Source: JBEKCP01 sp050014815 (GTDB lineage: Bacteria > Planctomycetota > Planctomycetia > Pirellulales > Thermoguttaceae). Taken from it: a DNA stretch of 6,386 bases. Both the position numbers and the translations under genes were made by a program. Of this stretch, positions 1-6,386 are shown one piece after another. The DNA lies in assembly GCA_050014815.1 (NCBI GenBank), contig JBEKCP010000366.1:1-6386 (forward strand). Reading direction: 5' to 3'. A model generated the notes under the pieces. It saw only the letters and a program-made list of their open reading frames with translations, was not told the DNA's origin and ran no database searches. Positions within the stretch are counted from its first letter, which is position 1; each line of letters begins with the position of its first letter.

Positions 1-1
1 A

Positions 2-2287
2 CGGAAGACGGACGGCGGAACGACCGTGTTCCTTTACCGCTTCGAACAGTTCGACCGGCCGGCCAGTCTCATGTTCAAGGAGAAGATCGTCGCCAAGGAA
101 GACCAGCCGATCCAAGCGGTCCTGGTCGGTTGCCGCGGCGGCAAGCAAAAGGTGGCGGTCCCGGCAGTTCGTGTCTACGGCCCGGCCCGCTGGGCCCGCC
201 CGCAGGAGGTCGAAATCGAGTGGGCCTTCCAAGACGACAAGGCCGCCGCCGTGAACGGGCGGATCGAGGCCCATTTCGGCCGCGTGGGAGCGATCGAACC
301 ACTGGCGGCCGGTAATGGCGTGACCGTGCTGGGCGAACACCAGTGGCGGGAACAAGTCCCTGCCTCCGGCCGGCGCGGCATCCGGACGACCCTCTTCCCC
401 ATCGCCGGCTCCACGCAGCACCGGACCATAATCACTCTATGGACCAGCACCGGCGTCGTTTCCTTTACAGTCGACGATTTGGAGCGCGGCCCGATTCTCG
501 TCCCAAGCGTGGGCGTTTTCATTGCGCCGGCGGAAAGCAAGCTGTCCGCGCGCCAGTTCCAGGACAAACTCGCGGCGGGCAACAAGAAGACCGTCCGCCA
601 ACGGGTCCGCGAGCATCCCGAGCAAACTTATGCCGGCGCGATGGCGGGCGTCTTCGGCGACTCGGTGGCTGAGTTGCCGCCGTTTCCCGAGCCGCCGTAT
701 GAGCCGGCGATGAAGATTGACGTTCCCGAGAAGGCCCTGGTAAGCCAATGGCGATTGGGGGCGTGGCACCTGAAACGTTGGTCGAAGAAGATCGACGACG
801 CCACCTATGCCGTCAGCATCTGGCCCTTTCGGACCCCGGGAGACCGGCCCACCTGCATCGCCATGGAATCGGGCCAGATCATCCGCACGCTGGATCTCAT
901 CGGCGTCCACGATGTGGCGGTCGGAGGCGTCAACTACTGGCTGTTCGCAAAGCAGCGCGGCGAAGGAGGAAACCGAGGCGGCGGCTACGGCAACTACTTC
1001 ACCGATTTCGACGGCGTCCTGCTCACCGACGACTACGACATGCGGCACGCCGGGGGCCACGGCCAGCTTCTACAGGCTGCCGCAATGCACTATCGCATCA
1101 CCGGCGACAAGGCTTGGGCCCAAAAAGCCGCGCCCCAGTTAAAGAAGGCGTGCGAGTGGATCGTCCGGCAACGGAAAACCTGGGATCCCAAGATCCCCAA
1201 AGGGAGTTGGTGCTACGGATTGCAGCCGCCGTCCAGCGTGGGCGACGGGTATGGCACCGAGAACTGGTATTGCCTCAACGCGGAGTTCCATGCCGGGCTG
1301 AAAATGGCAGCGGGGGTTCTGGTGGAGTGCGGCGTTGACGGCGCCGACGAATTGCTCAGGGAGGCCGAGCGCTATCGCCAGGACATCCGCGCGGCCGCCG
1401 AGCGGTCGCTGGCGCTCTCGCCCGTGGTGCCGGTGCGCGATGGTACTTATCGGCGGTTCGTCCCCGCCTTTCCCTATGCTCGCCGCAGCAAGCTGGCCTG
1501 GCACCGGGAAGCGATTGCCGGGGCGATCTGGCTGGTCACCCCGGGCGGCATCTACGACGCCCACGAGGCCCTTGCCCAGGAGCTGCTCGACGTGTTCGAG
1601 GACACCTTGCAGTCGGGCGAAACCGAGGAACCGGGATGGCTCGACCGGGGCGGCTACGGCGCGCAGATCGGACACGAGAAGTACAAGACGGTCCACCTGC
1701 TTTCCGACGACGTGCCGCCGTTCCTGCGGGCTTTGTACAACGGCTACGCGGTCGATATCCGGCCCTGGAGCGACAAGAGCGCCGATTGGCCCGAGGGGGC
1801 CAACTACAAGTTCCACGACGGCCATCTCGTCAAGGGTACGATCAAGGGCCTGCAGCCGAATTACGCCTTTTCCGAACATCCACAATTCGGCAGCCTAGAC
1901 AAGACGCACGAAGAGGCGGCGTTCCTGGAACAACTGCGCAACATGCTGGTGATGGAGATCGGCGATAGTCTGTGGATCGCCCGCGCCACGCCGCGCGTCT
2001 GGCTGGAGCAGGGCAAGAAGATCTCGGTGAAGAACGCGCCGACGCACTTCGGCACGGTGGCTTATGAGATCGTCTCGGACGTGGACAACGGCAAGATCAA
2101 CGCGACCGTCGAACTGCCATTGCGCAAGGCGTCCAAAGAAGTGGTCCTGCGATTCCGCCATCCCAAGTCGGCGACGATCAAGAGCGTGACGGTCAACGGC
2201 AAGCCGTGGAGCGAGTTCAACAAGGACAAGGAAACCATCGCCCTGAAGGGTCTGAGCGGCACGGCCGCCGTGACGGCACAGTATTGA
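2..2287 (+). CDS. Six-hairpin (alpha/alpha toroid) glycosidase-like protein, 5' partial
   Basis: The frame is open from the left edge to the TGA at 2285-2287 (762 codons seen). A GTG at 26 could act as a start, but it lies inside continuous coding sequence with no ribosome binding site before it, so the true start is probably upstream and any signal peptide is out of view. Counting from that GTG as residue 1, residues 1 to about 230 are beta-rich. Residues about 240-600 are helical with toroid-type hairpins: DDYDMRHAGGHGQLLQA (335-351), YRITGDKAW (356-364), ENWYCLNAEFHAGL (412-425), and WLDRGGYGAQIGHE (538-551). From about 640 to the end is a beta-sandwich starting near RATPRVWLEQGKK (653-665), as in the C-terminal domains of many six-hairpin glycosidases. 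Likely role: hydrolysis or lysis of a polysaccharide, inferred from fold alone. Acidic residues such as D335, D336, E420, E495 and D540 are catalytic candidates, but I cannot assign a GH family or substrate. It could also be a catalytically inactive toroid protein. Confidence 0.6.
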   Translation, partial: RKTDGGTTVFLYRFEQFDRPASLMFKEKIVAKEDQPIQAVLVGCRGGKQKVAVPAVRVYGPARWARPQEVEIEWAFQDDKAAAVNGRIEAHFGRVGAIEPLAAGNGVTVLGEHQWREQVPASGRRGIRTTLFPIAGSTQHRTIITLWTSTGVVSFTVDDLERGPILVPSVGVFIAPAESKLSARQFQDKLAAGNKKTVRQRVREHPEQTYAGAMAGVFGDSVAELPPFPEPPYEPAMKIDVPEKALVSQWRLGAWHLKRWSKKIDDATYAVSIWPFRTPGDRPTCIAMESGQIIRTLDLIGVHDVAVGGVNYWLFAKQRGEGGNRGGGYGNYFTDFDGVLLTDDYDMRHAGGHGQLLQAAAMHYRITGDKAWAQKAAPQLKKACEWIVRQRKTWDPKIPKGSWCYGLQPPSSVGDGYGTENWYCLNAEFHAGLKMAAGVLVECGVDGADELLREAERYRQDIRAAAERSLALSPVVPVRDGTYRRFVPAFPYARRSKLAWHREAIAGAIWLVTPGGIYDAHEALAQELLDVFEDTLQSGETEEPGWLDRGGYGAQIGHEKYKTVHLLSDDVPPFLRALYNGYAVDIRPWSDKSADWPEGANYKFHDGHLVKGTIKGLQPNYAFSEHPQFGSLDKTHEEAAFLEQLRNMLVMEIGDSLWIARATPRVWLEQGKKISVKNAPTHFGTVAYEIVSDVDNGKINATVELPLRKASKEVVLRFRHPKSATIKSVTVNGKPWSEFNKDKETIALKGLSGTAAVTAQY

Positions 2288-2361
2288 ACGAGTAGGAACG
2301 CGACCATAACGAATCATCAAACGAAGAACGACGCTAACCAGGACCGCAAGGAGAGAAGAAG
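2288..2361 (+). other. Short intergenic gap, no terminator seen
   Basis: The gap of 74 bases between the two coding regions is relatively A-rich compared with its flanks. I see no GC-rich hairpin followed by a T-run and no convincing -35/-10 pair, so read-through from the upstream gene is likely. Only the ribosome binding site at its 3' end stands out. Confidence 0.6.
2348..2353 (+). promoter_or_regulatory. Shine-Dalgarno sequence of the HzsA-related gene
   Basis: AAGGAG lies 8 bases before the ATG at 2362, which is near-ideal spacing. Together with in-frame stops at 2293-2295 and 2335-2337, it fixes the start of the downstream gene at 2362. Confidence 0.85.
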
Positions 2362-2433
2362 ATGAACATCTGGGCAAAGCGGATGACCCTGGGAGCATTG
2401 ATCGCACTGGGCCTGGCATTGGGCGGGCATGCG
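2362..2433 (+). other. Signal peptide (Sec type)
   Basis: Residues 1-24 have a charged start (K6, R7), a hydrophobic core of Leu, Ala, Ile and Gly (about 10-20), and a small-residue end at G22-H23-A24. Signal peptidase I cleavage is most likely after A24, with A25 as an alternative. There is no lipobox cysteine and no twin-arginine motif. Export matches the two c-type haem motifs later in the protein. Confidence 0.82.
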
Positions 2434-5400
2434 GCCGAAGTGCCGCCGGTGGACGCTTCGGGGCTTCAGGGCGTCTACGCAAGAAAGGCCACTTGGCAAG
2501 AGACGATGTACGCGACGCGCGAGGCGATGATCGCCCGCGACTCCGCTTGGATCGCCTCCTCCAAGGGCGATGCAAGTCCGGTGCCGGGTGTCACGTTCGG
2601 GTCGTGGTGGCGCGTCGGCCCGTTGTCCGTAGCGGATGTGCCAGATGGCGAGAGCGGGGTGGACGTGCCGTTGGCCCCGGAGCGGGAGCTCGATCATTCC
2701 AAGCCCATCGGCGACGCGAAATGGGAGCAGTCGCCCGAGTTGAAGGACGGACTCGACATCCGGGTATCGTCGCCCGCGCCGGCGCCGCGTCCGGGACAGA
2801 AGGCTGCCCGTGTGATGTATTTCGCTCGAACCATCACGGCGCGGGAAGCCGAAAAGGTCGTTGTTACCTTCCGCTGGGGAGGGTGTCCGGACAATCTGTT
2901 GCAGACTCCATGGTGGCGGGGCATGAATGTGTGGCTCAATGGCGAGAAGGTCTTCCGCATGCACCGCGGATTCCCCTACACCGGGCACGATCACAACGCC
3001 AGGTTGTCGCTACGAAAGGGGGACAACCGCCTGCTGGTGAAGGTCGTTGGCGGTGAACAGGGCTTCTGTTTCGGCTTCCGATGCCTCGGCGCGGGGGAGG
3101 TGTTGGCGGGCATGAGAGAAGGCAAACGCGCAGGGGGCACAAGCGAAGTCTGGCCGCCGGCCGAACACTTCCTCAATCCGCTGTGGAACCGGCTGGCCGC
3201 GGATTTCTCCACTTCTGTCCAGCGGCGTCAGATGAATTGGGAGCGTCGCGACGGCATTTGGGACGAACCTTGGCCCCCGGGGGCCGTGCTCGAATTGGCT
3301 GAACGCTACGCGGCACGATGCGGCGCCGGCGCGAAATACTCGGCGCAGAACGCCGGCGGCGCCGCGCGGACTTCCGCCGATCTCGACGCGATGCGCAAGT
3401 TCTATTATCACTCCAAGCGTGTCGCCCAGGCGGCCGATCCGAAGTTCGCGACCGAGCACGAGTCTTTGCGTCTGGCCCTCGAAGACCTGATAGAGACCTT
3501 CGGGACGCGATATCCCAAGGGCCCCGAGTATCTTCGGCGGGCCGAGTCATTGCGGCGGACCTTGGCCGACGCAATGCCCAAGATTCAGAAAAACGACCCC
3601 GAGGCTGACAGGGGCTTTGACGCCGCGTTCGACGAATACCAGGACCTTCGCCAGGAGGCCCTGTTGGCCAACCCGCTGCTTGACTTCGAGCGGTTGCTGC
3701 TGGTCAAACGATTCACGGGTTACTCCGTTGCAGGCATTCACAACTGTCTTGAGCCGGGTCAACCGATCAACTGGCAGGGCAACAGTTCGCTGCCCACCCA
3801 TGGGTATGACAACGAAATTGCGGTCCTCTCGCCGGTGCGCCCCGATGGTCGCATGACGACGCTTTACCGCCCGACGGAGACCCCTTTTGTCGGCGACGTG
3901 GACTTGCACTGGGACGCGAACCGCCTCGTGTTCTCTTCGGTCAACAAAGCGGGCCACTGGCACGTGTTCGAGATCGGCAGCGACGGAAGCGGGCTGCGGC
4001 AGGTCAGCAAGGGCGATTCGCCCGACGTGGAGAACTTCGATCCCTGCTACCTTCCGGACGGGCGGATCGTGTTCGCCTCCACGGCCCCGCTCCAGGGTGT
4101 GCTTTGTTCCTCGCATCATGATTTGGTGGCCAACTTGTACGTGATGAATGGAGACGGAACGGGAATGCGTCGGCTATGCTGGGACCAGGAAATGGACTGG
4201 CATCCGGCGGTGATGAACGACGGGCGCGTTGTCTACAGCCGCTTCGAGTATGCGGACATTAACCACTTCTTCGGGCGGCCCCTGATGGCCATGAATCCCG
4301 ACGGCACCGGGCAGCGTTCGATCTACAAGAGCAATTCCTATTTCCCGCCCGGCCTCATGTTCCCCAGGTCCGTGCCGGAATCAAGCAAGGTCGTTGCCGT
4401 GGCCACAAGCCACCACGGCGGGCGTCGCAAGGGCGGTCTGGTGGTTCTCGATCCAAGCATTAGCCATTACGAGGCCGAAGGCATCGTGTATATGAACCCG
4501 CCGGGTTCCAAGGAAAGAATTGAGCCGCGCATCGACGAGCTTTACAGCGTGAACGCGTACCCGGCCTTCCTCAACCCCTATCCGCTCAGCGAGAAGTATT
4601 TCCTCGTCGCATGTCGGCCCACGAAAGACCGCGCCTGGGGCATCTACCTCGCCGACGTGTTCGACAATCTGGTGCTGTTGCGCGAGGATGCCGAGTACGC
4701 GCTCTACGAGCCCATTCCTTTGGTCAAACGTCCCACGCCGCCGGTGATTCCCGACCGCATCGACCTTGCGCGGCACGATGCGGAGGTCTATCTGGCGGAC
4801 ATTTACCGAGGGCCAGGGTTGGCGAACGTGCCGCGCGGCACGGTCAAGGCGCTGCGCGTGTATGCGTTGAACTACGGATACCGCGACCACAATGGCTGGG
4901 CCATGACTGGCACGTTCGACATTCGCCGGATCTTGGGTACGGTCCCCGTGGAACCCGATGGTTCGGCCTCGTTCCGTGTGCCCGCCAACACGCCGATTTC
5001 CTTTCAGCCGCTCGATGAGGGGGGGCAGGCCATCCAGTTGATGCGAAGTTGGTACACGGCCATGCCCGGGGAGAAGGTTTCCTGCGTGGGTTGTCACGAA
5101 CGTGCAAGGGACGTGCCCCTGCCAGGGCCGCGGATGGCCTTCGCCAAGCCGCCGAGCGACATCCAACCCTGGTACGGGCCTGTGCGCGGCGTGAGTTTCA
5201 ATCAGGATGTCGCGCCAGTGCTCGTACGCCATTGCGCCGGTTGCCACGACGACAAGGGACGCAAGATCCCCAGACTATCGGGCGACGCGCTTCGTCTTTA
5301 TGCCAATCGGCCGCACAAGCAGAGCGATTACCACCTGAGAATTGCCGGCGAATACCACGCCGACACCAGCGAACTGGTGCGGATTCTCAAGAAAGGTCAT

Positions 5401-6386
5401 CACGGCGTGAAACTGGATGCGGAAGATATGGACCGGATTGTCACCTGGATCGACTTGGGAACGCCCGACCGCGCCTCCTGGGGTGAAGGCGGTCGAGGTA
5501 TCCCCTTCAACCAACACCAACGGCGAATGGAAACGCGGCGGCGGTACGAAAACATGGATGTCGACTACGAGGCCCTGCCCCAGTTGCCCGCACAACGTCT
5601 CACGCCCGTCGTCGCTGCGCAGCCCGAACAACAACCGCCTGTCGTTGCAGTGGCCTGTCCCGATTGGCCGTTCGATGCAGTCGAGGCCGTCCGCCGCCAG
5701 AAAGCGGCGGGGCCGGATACGCGGCGGCAGATCGCCTTGGGCGCCGACTCCGACGGCAAACCGACCATCCTGGACATGGTCTTGGTTCCGGCCGGCGATT
5801 TCGTGATGGGCGACGCGTCGGGACCAAGCGACGAGCGTCCGGCCACGCGGGTCCGCATCGCGCGGCCCTTTTGGATTTCCCGTTGTGAGATCTCAAACCG
5901 TCAGTTTTCCGCGTTCGATCCGGCCCACGACAGCGATCTGTGGGACGACGCGTCCAGCGGAGCCAACTCGACGCGCAGCCGCGGTATTCCCCTGAACCGG
6001 CCGGAACAACCGGTGGTGCGGATCTCTTGGGACCAGGCCATGGCCTTTTGTCGATGGCTTTCGACGAAGACCGGGGTAACGTGTCGCCTGCCGACCGAGG
6101 CCCAATGGGAATACGCCTGCCGGGCCGGCTCGGCTTTGCCGCTTTCTTTTGGCGCCGTGGAGTCCGATTTCTCGAAGCACGCGAACCTGGCCGATGCGTC
6201 GTTCTTCAAAGCGCCGAAGTACCCCGGCCACAAGAACGCCGCGGACCAGCGATTCGACGACAAGGCCGGCGTAACGGCCCCGGTAGGCTCGTACGAGCCG
6301 AACGTCTGGGGCCTATGCGACATGCATGGCAACGTCGCTGAATGGACCCTCAGCCTCTATCACCCGTATCCCTATGACGACGGTGA
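2362..6386 (+). CDS. Exported HzsA-related dihaem cytochrome c fused to an FGE/SUMF1 domain, 3' partial
   Basis: One frame runs without a stop from the ATG at 2362 to the right edge: 1341 complete codons plus two bases. I translated every codon and found no frameshift. Domains by residue: signal peptide 1-24; jelly-roll sugar-binding-like domain about 150-250; helical region about 275-450, ending in NPLLDFERLLLVKR (438-451); PD40/TolB-like propeller about 500-700; HzsA middle-type domain about 805-913 with haem motif CVGCH (908-912); second haem domain about 948-1050 with CAGCH (958-962) and WIDLGTPDRASWGE; linker about 1060-1130 rich in Pro, Ala and Gln; FGE/SUMF1 domain from about 1136. Export fits covalent haem attachment, which occurs outside the cytoplasm. 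Role unknown: a periplasmic or surface redox protein is likely. HzsA-related proteins are, from memory, widespread in Planctomycetota that do not perform anammox, so the name marks homology only. It probably shares a transcript with the glycosidase-like gene 74 bases upstream. The FGE catalytic region lies past the window. Confidence 0.88.
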   Translation, partial: MNIWAKRMTLGALIALGLALGGHAAEVPPVDASGLQGVYARKATWQETMYATREAMIARDSAWIASSKGDASPVPGVTFGSWWRVGPLSVADVPDGESGVDVPLAPERELDHSKPIGDAKWEQSPELKDGLDIRVSSPAPAPRPGQKAARVMYFARTITAREAEKVVVTFRWGGCPDNLLQTPWWRGMNVWLNGEKVFRMHRGFPYTGHDHNARLSLRKGDNRLLVKVVGGEQGFCFGFRCLGAGEVLAGMREGKRAGGTSEVWPPAEHFLNPLWNRLAADFSTSVQRRQMNWERRDGIWDEPWPPGAVLELAERYAARCGAGAKYSAQNAGGAARTSADLDAMRKFYYHSKRVAQAADPKFATEHESLRLALEDLIETFGTRYPKGPEYLRRAESLRRTLADAMPKIQKNDPEADRGFDAAFDEYQDLRQEALLANPLLDFERLLLVKRFTGYSVAGIHNCLEPGQPINWQGNSSLPTHGYDNEIAVLSPVRPDGRMTTLYRPTETPFVGDVDLHWDANRLVFSSVNKAGHWHVFEIGSDGSGLRQVSKGDSPDVENFDPCYLPDGRIVFASTAPLQGVLCSSHHDLVANLYVMNGDGTGMRRLCWDQEMDWHPAVMNDGRVVYSRFEYADINHFFGRPLMAMNPDGTGQRSIYKSNSYFPPGLMFPRSVPESSKVVAVATSHHGGRRKGGLVVLDPSISHYEAEGIVYMNPPGSKERIEPRIDELYSVNAYPAFLNPYPLSEKYFLVACRPTKDRAWGIYLADVFDNLVLLREDAEYALYEPIPLVKRPTPPVIPDRIDLARHDAEVYLADIYRGPGLANVPRGTVKALRVYALNYGYRDHNGWAMTGTFDIRRILGTVPVEPDGSASFRVPANTPISFQPLDEGGQAIQLMRSWYTAMPGEKVSCVGCHERARDVPLPGPRMAFAKPPSDIQPWYGPVRGVSFNQDVAPVLVRHCAGCHDDKGRKIPRLSGDALRLYANRPHKQSDYHLRIAGEYHADTSELVRILKKGHHGVKLDAEDMDRIVTWIDLGTPDRASWGEGGRGIPFNQHQRRMETRRRYENMDVDYEALPQLPAQRLTPVVAAQPEQQPPVVAVACPDWPFDAVEAVRRQKAAGPDTRRQIALGADSDGKPTILDMVLVPAGDFVMGDASGPSDERPATRVRIARPFWISRCEISNRQFSAFDPAHDSDLWDDASSGANSTRSRGIPLNRPEQPVVRISWDQAMAFCRWLSTKTGVTCRLPTEAQWEYACRAGSALPLSFGAVESDFSKHANLADASFFKAPKYPGHKNAADQRFDDKAGVTAPVGSYEPNVWGLCDMHGNVAEWTLSLYHPYPYDDG
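2809..3111 (+). other. Jelly-roll / GH2-N-like sugar-binding-like domain
   Basis: Residues about 150-250 contain alternating beta strands with the pattern MNVWLNGEKVFR (188-199), then ARLSLRKGDNRLLVKV (213-228), then GFCFGFR (234-240). A strand reading 'xVWLNGxxV' followed by 'LxKGxNxLLVKV' is typical of galactose-binding-like or GH2 N-terminal-like beta-sandwich domains. This suggests glycan or surface binding. No ligand residues can be assigned, and a purely structural role is possible. Confidence 0.55.
3862..4461 (+). other. PD40/TolB-like beta-propeller domain
   Basis: Residues about 501-700 hold repeated propeller blades. Examples are DLHWDANRLVFSS (514-526) followed by VFEIGSDGSGLRQ (535-547), FDPCYLPDGRIVFAS (559-573), LYVMNGDGTGMRRL (592-605), HPAVMNDGRVVYSR (614-627), and LMAMNPDGTGQ (641-651). 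The 'N/S-x-DG-T/S-G' turns and 'PDGRIVF' strands are hallmarks of these repeats. In HzsA the equivalent propeller packs against the haem domains. Three cysteines (C562, C582, C606) and the H585-H586-D587 cluster lie in this segment and could bind metal, but this is only a possibility. Confidence 0.75.
4774..5100 (+). other. HzsA middle-type domain with first c-type haem site (CVGCH)
   Basis: Residues about 805-913 include VKALRVYALNYGYRD (828-842), DIRRILGTVPVEPDGSASF (853-871), a strand around FQPLDE, and then LMRSWYTAMPGEKVSCVGCH (893-912). This series matches what I know of the middle domain of HzsA-related proteins, which ends at the haem motif. C908 and C911 would carry the thioether bonds, and H912 is the expected axial ligand. 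After the motif comes ERARDVPLPG. In true HzsA I recall Tyr four residues after the motif His as iron ligand; here that position is R916. Confidence 0.75.
5203..5508 (+). other. C-terminal cytochrome c domain with second haem site (CAGCH)
   Basis: Residues 948-1049 begin FNQDVAPVLVRHCAGCHDD, where C958, C961 and H962 form a CxxCH motif, and end around TWIDLGTPDRASWGE (1029-1043). The 'F-x-x-DV-x-P-x-L-x-x-x-C-x-x-CH' opening is typical of planctomycete-type c-type cytochromes. GHH at 1012-1014 provides candidate histidines for the sixth haem ligand, which would give bis-His coordination as known for the second haem of HzsA. Likely role: electron transfer to or from the first haem. Confidence 0.78.
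5767..6386 (+). other. FGE/SUMF1 (sulfatase-modifying factor) domain, truncated by the window end
   Basis: Residues 1136 onward start with LDMVLVPAGDFVMGD (1137-1151), followed by VRIARPFWISRCEISNRQF, then CRLPTEAQWEYACRAG (1241-1256) and GLCDMHGNVAEW (1317-1328). These are the standard landmarks of the FGE-sulfatase family, which includes formylglycine-generating enzyme, EgtB, OvoA and PvdO. The C-terminal third, where FGE carries its pair of catalytic cysteines, lies outside the window. It is therefore not possible to tell an oxidase from a non-catalytic module. The domain is in the same frame as the cytochrome part with no internal start that looks used. Confidence 0.87.

Noticed and set aside
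26..28. GTG as the real start of the first gene
   Set aside because: The frame is open upstream to the window edge, no ribosome binding site precedes it, and the following residues look like the middle of a beta domain rather than a signal peptide or N-terminus.
57..64. Palindrome GGCCGGCC as a regulatory site
   Set aside because: It lies inside coding sequence in a GC-rich context, where such short palindromes are expected by chance.
437..1060. Minus-strand open frame of 207 codons
   Set aside because: Same reason: a shadow of the plus-strand gene caused by strong third-position GC.
1139..1885. Minus-strand open frame of 248 codons
   Set aside because: It is fully inside the toroid protein gene on the other strand, has low-complexity Arg/Gly/Leu/Val composition and no recognisable motif.
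2493..3056. Plus-strand open frame of 187 codons in a second frame
   Set aside because: It overlaps the N-terminal part of the HzsA-related gene, which has a good ribosome binding site, a signal peptide and recognisable domains. The alternative frame is Arg/Gly/Ala-rich with none of these.
5019..5025. Run of seven G bases as a possible frameshift or slippage site
   Set aside because: The HzsA-type domain reads correctly in the same frame on both sides of the run (LDEGG then QAIQLMRSW), so there is no sign of a shift.
4381..5247. Long minus-strand open frame of 288 codons
   Set aside because: It lies opposite the propeller and haem region of the well-supported plus-strand gene. Its translation is rich in Arg, His, Val and Gly without any domain, as expected for the complement of GC-rich coding sequence.
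2362..6386. Annotation as hydrazine synthase alpha subunit (anammox)
   Set aside because: The protein has extra N- and C-terminal modules and no Tyr at the expected position after the first haem motif, and no HzsB/HzsC-like gene is visible. Homology supports only 'HzsA-related'.

Overview
The window is gene-dense, GC-rich DNA (roughly 60% or more by eye) with two co-directional plus-strand coding regions, both cut by the window edges. The protein families point to Planctomycetota: a hydrazine synthase alpha (HzsA)-related multidomain cytochrome, a planctomycete-style C-terminal c-type cytochrome, a sulfatase-modifying-factor (FGE/SUMF1) module, and a large toroidal glycosidase-like protein. 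This assignment is inferred from protein style; no marker gene is present.

Layout. Bases 2-2287 hold the 3' part of a gene for a large protein with an N-terminal beta-rich region, an alpha-helical region that reads like a six-hairpin (alpha/alpha toroid) glycosidase, and a C-terminal beta-sandwich. A 74-base gap follows, with no visible terminator and a strong ribosome binding site at 2348-2353. From 2362 to the right edge (at least 1341 codons, no stop reached) there is one uninterrupted reading frame. In order it encodes a signal peptide, a jelly-roll sugar-binding-like domain, a helical stretch, a PD40/TolB-type beta-propeller, an HzsA middle-type domain ending in CVGCH, a second haem domain with CAGCH, a Pro/Ala/Gln-rich linker, and an FGE/SUMF1 domain truncated by the window end.

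How the genes may work together. Shared strand, short gap and lack of a terminator suggest an operon. The second protein is predicted to be exported and dihaem, and it has both a carbohydrate-binding-like module and an FGE-like module. Its neighbour looks like a polysaccharide-active enzyme. A role in extracytoplasmic processing of a (perhaps modified or sulfated) glycan, with an electron-transfer step, is a reasonable guess but is not shown by the sequence. The protein should not be called hydrazine synthase: it is fused to other modules, and the residue four positions after the first haem-motif histidine is Arg, not the Tyr that I recall as the haem ligand of true HzsA.

No RNA genes, mobile elements, CRISPR arrays or attachment sites were seen. 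The many open frames on the minus strand are shadows of the GC-rich coding strand.
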